Shown: positions 16,151 to 19,320 of the stretch, piece after piece
How the letters are laid out: every line of letters begins with the position of its first letter
How positions within the stretch are numbered: position 1 is the stretch's first letter
Assembly: GCA_000482145.1 (NCBI GenBank)
Contig: AUXH01000371.1
Span: 1-19,320, forward strand
Reading direction: 5' to 3'
DNA from: Strigomonas culicis
Lineage: Eukaryota > Euglenozoa > Kinetoplastea > Trypanosomatida > Trypanosomatidae
DNA: 19,320 nt
Notes under the pieces: model-generated
Databases searched by the model: none
What the model was told of the DNA's origin: nothing
The model's input: only the letters and a program-made list of their open reading frames with translations
Program-made: the position numbers and the translations under genes

Positions 16151-16774
16151 ATGCAACGGCTATGTGCCTCTGCCCTCCTCCGGCGGCCCTCGTCGCCGCT
16201 CGCCCGTGCCGCCGCGCCGGCTGCCCTCGGGGCGCTGCTCGCCCCCTCGCGCGCCCTCCACGGCAAGCCGACCGGCGGCCACAAGGTGCGCACGCAGCAC
16301 AGCCGACGCTGGTGGCTGCAGTCCAAGGCGCGCCACCTCTCGGCCGTGCCGCACGACGAGGCGCGGTCGCGGCCACACTTTCCTGGCTACACGGAGGACG
16401 TGGAGAAGCCGCTCGTCGTGCCGGACGACGCGTGCTGTTTCAACTGCGAGAAGCCGATCGAGCGGGACGCGATCAACAGCTACGTGTGGGTGCCCGCCGG
16501 CAACGCGCGCTTGCCGACCGCGCAGGGCTACTTCTTCCATTTCCACTGCTTCAAGTGCTGGAACTGCAAGATGCGCATCATCCACAACCAGTTCTACTCG
16601 AAGGACGGCAAGGCGTGGTGCCTGTCCTGCGCCCTCGGCCGCGACGTGCGCGTGCCGACGCGGCGGTGGCACACCTCCTACGTCAACACGCACCGCACCG
16701 GCTCCCGCATGACGGGCCAGTTCTTCCCGCGCCACCGCCATCAGATGGAGTTCCTCTTCAACCCGAAGGAGTAG
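16151..16774 (+). CDS. Mitochondrion-targeted LIM-type zinc-binding protein
   Basis: The 207-residue product starts with a classic presequence: MQRLCASALLRRPSSPLARA and a further Ala/Pro/Arg-rich stretch to about residue 40, with no acidic residues. The mature part carries one LIM-like double zinc site: C96-x2-C99, a 30-residue loop, H130-x2-C133, C136-x2-C139, then 17 residues and C157-x2-C160. The second half (HFHCFKCWNC and FYSKDGKAWCLSC) is textbook LIM; the first loop is longer than the usual 16-23. The C-terminal tail is basic and aromatic (RRWHTSYVNTHRTGSRMTGQ), suitable for RNA or ribosome binding. LIM domains are normally cytosolic protein-interaction modules, so mitochondrial targeting is unusual; a structural role in a kinetoplastid mitochondrial complex, such as the ribosome, is inference. 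The start is the first ATG after the acceptor; the 33-residue upstream extension lies before it. Confidence 0.85.
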   Translation: MQRLCASALLRRPSSPLARAAAPAALGALLAPSRALHGKPTGGHKVRTQHSRRWWLQSKARHLSAVPHDEARSRPHFPGYTEDVEKPLVVPDDACCFNCEKPIERDAINSYVWVPAGNARLPTAQGYFFHFHCFKCWNCKMRIIHNQFYSKDGKAWCLSCALGRDVRVPTRRWHTSYVNTHRTGSRMTGQFFPRHRHQMEFLFNPKE

Positions 16775-17170
16775 GGTGTCGGTCCGTCTAGTTAATGTGT
16801 CGTTGCTGGATGTAAGGGTTTGTGTGTGTGTGTGTGTGTGTTGTATGTCTTGGGTGGTCCCCCCACCTCTGTGGGTAGGTCTACGCGCGTATCGTGTATT
16901 TGACGTTATCTTAATTTACACATCTCGTTAAAAAAAAATGTATGTTCTTTTTGACAAGACGCCATGACACGTCATTTCACTTCGGATGCGCTTCATCAAG
17001 CATCTGTTTCCACTATGGACTTCGTTACCTTTTCGTTGCTACGCTTTTGTTTTATTTTTATATTACCTCATCTCTTCCCCCCTTCTCTTTTTTTTTCTTC
17101 TTCTTCGCCCCCTCTGCAAGAGAGTACGTAACCATCCTGTGCTTATTGTAGGGTGTCTCAGGGAGCGCCC
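16775..17170 (+). promoter_or_regulatory. Intergenic region with TG repeat and ATG4 splice acceptor
   Basis: This 396-base spacer contains a (TG)10 repeat at 16821-16840, then AT-rich sequence, and a long pyrimidine tract at 17070-17117. The first AG is 17119-17120 (leader 50 bases). A second, TGTAG with the AG at 17150-17151, leaves 19 bases. In both cases the first ATG is 17171. Confidence 0.65.
16821..16840 (+). repeat. (TG)10 microsatellite
   Basis: Ten TG units lie about 46 bases after the stop of the LIM-type gene, in its 3' untranslated region. The transcript would carry a UG-rich element. Confidence 0.9.
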
Positions 17171-18187
17171 ATGTGGCGATACGCGCAGGACCTGTGGGAC
17201 TTCATGTTCCCTGCCGCCGTCGCATACCCGCTGCAGCTGGTCGGCCAGCCCACGCTGGAGCCCCTCACGCGCGACGCGGACCTCACGCACTATCTGCAGC
17301 GGCACTACGCGCTCTTCACGTACCGCTACGGCTTCGCCGCGCTGGAGGCCGCCGGCGGGCTGCAGGTGACGAGCGACCGCGGCTGGGGCTGCCTCCCGCG
17401 CGCGACGCAGATGCTGATCGCGCACTTCTTGTGGAGCTGCGTCGACCGCCCGCTGCAGGACATCACGCTCTTTTTCGACGCCCCGGGCCGCCCGCATCCC
17501 TTCGCGCTGCACAATCTGTGCGCCGCCGCGGGGGAGCGCTTCGTGCCCGACTTCTGGGCGCCGAGCCAGGGCGCCCGCGCGGCGGCGGCGACAATGCGGG
17601 AGGCGGTCCGCGGTGGCGTGCTGCACGTAGCGGTCGAGGTCGCGTGCTTCACGGACGGCCACATCGTGCACGAGCACGTCGCCGCGTGTTTCGACGGCGC
17701 GCCGGAGGCGGTGCTGCTGCTCGTGGCCTTCCGCATGTGCCCGGGGGACTGCCTGACGGCGGACAAGTACCTCGAGCTGATGCAGCTGATGGCACAGCCG
17801 CAGTGCGTCGGCGTCGTCGGCGGCGTCCCGTGGCGGAGCTTCTTCTTCATCGGCTACAGTCCGAGTCATCTCTTCTTCCTCGACCCCCACACACGCCACG
17901 CGCCGGCGCTGGTCGACGCGACGCCGGCGGCGCGGAGCACGACGATGCCGACGGCGGCCGACGCGCGCTGCGTGCCCTTCGAGCGACTCAACACCTCCAT
18001 GTTCGCCGCCTTCGTGCTGCGCGACGCGGCTGACTGGGACCGCCTGCGGCCGCTGCTAGAGCTGTCCTTCCTGTGCGTCACGGAGGGTGCCGGCCGCACG
18101 GCGGGTCAGGAGGCGACGGCGGCAGACGGAGCGGCGCAAACGATGGTGCATAGTCTCTCCGATAGCTGGTCAGACGAAGAAGAGTGA
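17171..18187 (+). CDS. ATG4: ATG4 cysteine protease (ATG8 processing)
   Basis: The 338-residue product is a family C54 autophagy protease, which trims the C-terminus of ATG8 to expose its glycine and removes ATG8 from membranes. The active-site segment SDRGWGCLPRATQMLIAHFLW holds the nucleophile C74. The segment GGVPWRSFFFIGYSPSHLFFLDPHT holds the Asp238 and His240 of the DPH motif. All three catalytic residues are present, so it should be active. The core ends near residue 305 and an acidic tail SDSWSDEEE follows. The length suits a compact ATG4. Trypanosomatids carry two ATG4 paralogues; I cannot tell which this is. An upstream in-frame GTG at 17153 would add six residues but is not a plausible start in this lineage, so the ATG at 17171 is used. 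Confidence 0.93.
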   Translation: MWRYAQDLWDFMFPAAVAYPLQLVGQPTLEPLTRDADLTHYLQRHYALFTYRYGFAALEAAGGLQVTSDRGWGCLPRATQMLIAHFLWSCVDRPLQDITLFFDAPGRPHPFALHNLCAAAGERFVPDFWAPSQGARAAAATMREAVRGGVLHVAVEVACFTDGHIVHEHVAACFDGAPEAVLLLVAFRMCPGDCLTADKYLELMQLMAQPQCVGVVGGVPWRSFFFIGYSPSHLFFLDPHTRHAPALVDATPAARSTTMPTAADARCVPFERLNTSMFAAFVLRDAADWDRLRPLLELSFLCVTEGAGRTAGQEATAADGAAQTMVHSLSDSWSDEEE

Positions 18188-18734
18188 CGTTTTAGGATGT
18201 GGGGTGATCGTTGTACATCGGCATCCTCAACTGTTATTATTGCTCGTGCAGCACCATTAAGGTCATGTTATCGCACCCCATTCATGTCTCACTCCGTTTT
18301 TTTTTTCTTCTGTTCGTCTTTTTTTGGAGGCTTCAGAAAAACAAAAACAAAACAAAACACAAATGCTGGTGTTGAAGAGAACCGAAGTTCAGGAAAAGGA
18401 CATGCGATCCTTGTGTGGTCCAGTACATCTTCATGATAAGATCTTTTTCATCAATGACCCGCTCTTTTCTTGCAAACAACTCCACAGCAGCGCTTGCATT
18501 ACTGATGAGGCATCCGTGATGGACGCACTCCCTTGGACAGGGGACGTTTTGTTCCGTCTTCTATCGTCGGTATGGCGTTCCCGTGCTTCCCATCCATTCC
18601 TGTCACTTGTTCGCTTCTCTTTTCTCTGAAAGCTTTTCTTTTTTTTTTCCTTTTAGTTTATTCTGTGTGTGGGTGTTGTGTTGCACTGTAGTTTAGTCCC
18701 CTGTTCTGCTATACTTCTATTCCTTCTAGTTGCG
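18188..18734 (+). other. Intergenic region between ATG4 and the zinc-finger gene
   Basis: This 547-base spacer contains the ATG4 3' untranslated region, T-runs near 18298-18307, an A/C-rich stretch (18339-18363) and pyrimidine tracts near the end. An open frame of about 100 codons (18324-18629) is present, but its codon use does not resemble the GC-rich neighbours and its leftmost codons are not preceded by a credible acceptor. I do not call it a gene. Confidence 0.65.
18634..18729 (+). promoter_or_regulatory. Trans-splice acceptor region for the zinc-finger gene
   Basis: A T-rich tract (18634-18654) ends in TTTTAG with the AG at 18655-18656, giving a leader of 78 bases that starts with a GT-rich stretch. 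A second C/T-rich tract ends in TTCTAG with the AG at 18728-18729, which would leave only 5 bases of leader. No ATG occurs between 18657 and 18735. Confidence 0.6.
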
Positions 18735-19320
18735 ATGCGTCCGCTCACCTCCTGCCGCGGGCGGCTGTGCACGCTGCGGCGCTACGTGGGCCGACCGGGC
18801 CCCGTCTTTGCCCTCCGCCGCCCTCTGACCGCGGCGCTAGTGCCAGCCAGCCGTCGTGGCGTCGCCACCGCTGGAGGGGCCGTGCCGCTGCCGCTCTTCG
18901 CGCCGCCGGCGACCGACACGCCGGAGGCGCTGGCGCACGTGCGGTGCCCCGTGTGCGGCGCCACACTGCATCTGCTGGAGATGGAGGCACACCTGACCAC
19001 GGCGCACCGCGCGGTGCCGGCCGCCCACTCGCGCGCCCTCTGCGCGGAGCGGCTGAAGCTCTACCGCACGCTGACGGGCGCCGCGCTGCGGCCGCGCGCG
19101 GCGGCGGACGGCGCGTGGACGCAGCTGCCAACGGTCAGCGTACACGGCTACCAGTGCAACTGGTGCAGCGAGCGGCTGCAGTTCCGCACGCGCGACGACT
19201 TTCTCCGCCACGTCCTCCACGCGCACCCGGAGCTGGAGCTCGAGGACGTCGAGGCGCGCGTGCCGGCCGCGGCGGTGGCAGCGGCGCCGACGGCCGCGGC
19301 CGGGCCGCGCCGGCTGCGCG
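18735..19320 (+). CDS. Mitochondrion-targeted protein with two C2H2-type zinc fingers (5' part), KREPA-like candidate
   Basis: The first 195 codons are open to the window edge. The N-terminus (MRPLTSCRGRLCTLRRYVGR and on to about residue 47) is Arg/Leu/Ala-rich with no acidic residue, a strong mitochondrial presequence. Zinc finger 1 is C71-x2-C74-x11-H86-x4-H91 (CPVCGATLHLLEMEAHLTTAH). Zinc finger 2 is C141-x2-C144-x14-H159-x4-H164 (CNWC to LHAH). An Ala/Pro-rich low-complexity stretch begins at about 176. Presequence, two spaced C2H2 fingers and a low-complexity linker match the front half of the KREPA1-3 proteins of the RNA editing core complex, which end in an OB fold. The OB fold would lie beyond the window, so the match is a hypothesis; another mitochondrial C2H2 protein is possible. 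Confidence 0.75.
   Translation, partial: MRPLTSCRGRLCTLRRYVGRPGPVFALRRPLTAALVPASRRGVATAGGAVPLPLFAPPATDTPEALAHVRCPVCGATLHLLEMEAHLTTAHRAVPAAHSRALCAERLKLYRTLTGAALRPRAAADGAWTQLPTVSVHGYQCNWCSERLQFRTRDDFLRHVLHAHPELELEDVEARVPAAAVAAAPTAAAGPRRLR

Noticed and set aside
18324..18629. 101-codon open frame between ATG4 and the zinc-finger gene
   Set aside because: Codon composition is unlike every confident gene here, the apparent start is not ATG, and no domain is visible. It is more likely 3' untranslated sequence; conservation in a relative would reopen the case.
1..19320. Prokaryotic operon, phage or mobile-element interpretation
   Set aside because: Products are eukaryotic (kinesin, Ku80, ATG4, TBC, LIM), spacers are long and pyrimidine-rich, there are no ribosome-binding sites, and no transposase, integrase or terminal repeats are seen.

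Overview
The window looks like a piece of a trypanosomatid (kinetoplastid) nuclear chromosome. The grounds are as follows. All recognisable genes lie head to tail on the + strand. No gene shows an intron. Coding stretches are very GC-rich with strong G/C at third codon positions, while the spacers are AT-rich. Each spacer carries a long pyrimidine tract followed by an AG shortly before the next ATG, which is the signature of spliced-leader trans-splicing in a polycistronic unit. Several products are typical of this group: mitochondrion-targeted zinc proteins, a Ku80, an ATG4 and a compact kinesin. The species cannot be named from the sequence. Nothing suggests phage, insertion sequence, CRISPR or tRNA content.

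Layout, left to right: the 3' tip of an unidentified gene (1-62); an N-terminal-motor kinesin (833-2647); Ku80 (3479-5656); a TBC1D23-like TBC/pseudo-rhodanese protein (5943-7862, with a clear reading-frame break near its end, so the natural C-terminus probably lies at 8026); a large FKBP15/WAFL-like protein with WH1-like, degenerate FKBP, coiled-coil and Pro-rich regions (8749-12183); an unidentified beta-propeller-like protein (12601-14721); a small probable mitochondrial protein of unknown function (15097-15543); a mitochondrion-targeted LIM-type zinc protein (16151-16774); the ATG8-processing protease ATG4 (17171-18187); and the 5' part of a mitochondrion-targeted two-zinc-finger protein resembling KREPA-type RNA-editing proteins (18735 to the window end).

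The genes are probably co-transcribed, but kinetoplastid units are not operons and co-transcription does not imply a shared pathway. It is still notable that the TBC1D23-like and FKBP15-like genes are neighbours: in animals both proteins are clients of the FAM21 tail of the endosomal WASH complex. The other strong observation is that this Ku80 keeps both the C-terminal helical domain and an acidic-hydrophobic tail that in animals recruits DNA-PKcs, in a lineage generally regarded as lacking classical end joining. I saw no obviously new multi-gene system. The points worth pursuing are the Ku80 tail, the FKBP15/TBC1D23 pair, the frame break, the mitochondrial LIM protein and a G-run cluster at 14749-14780.
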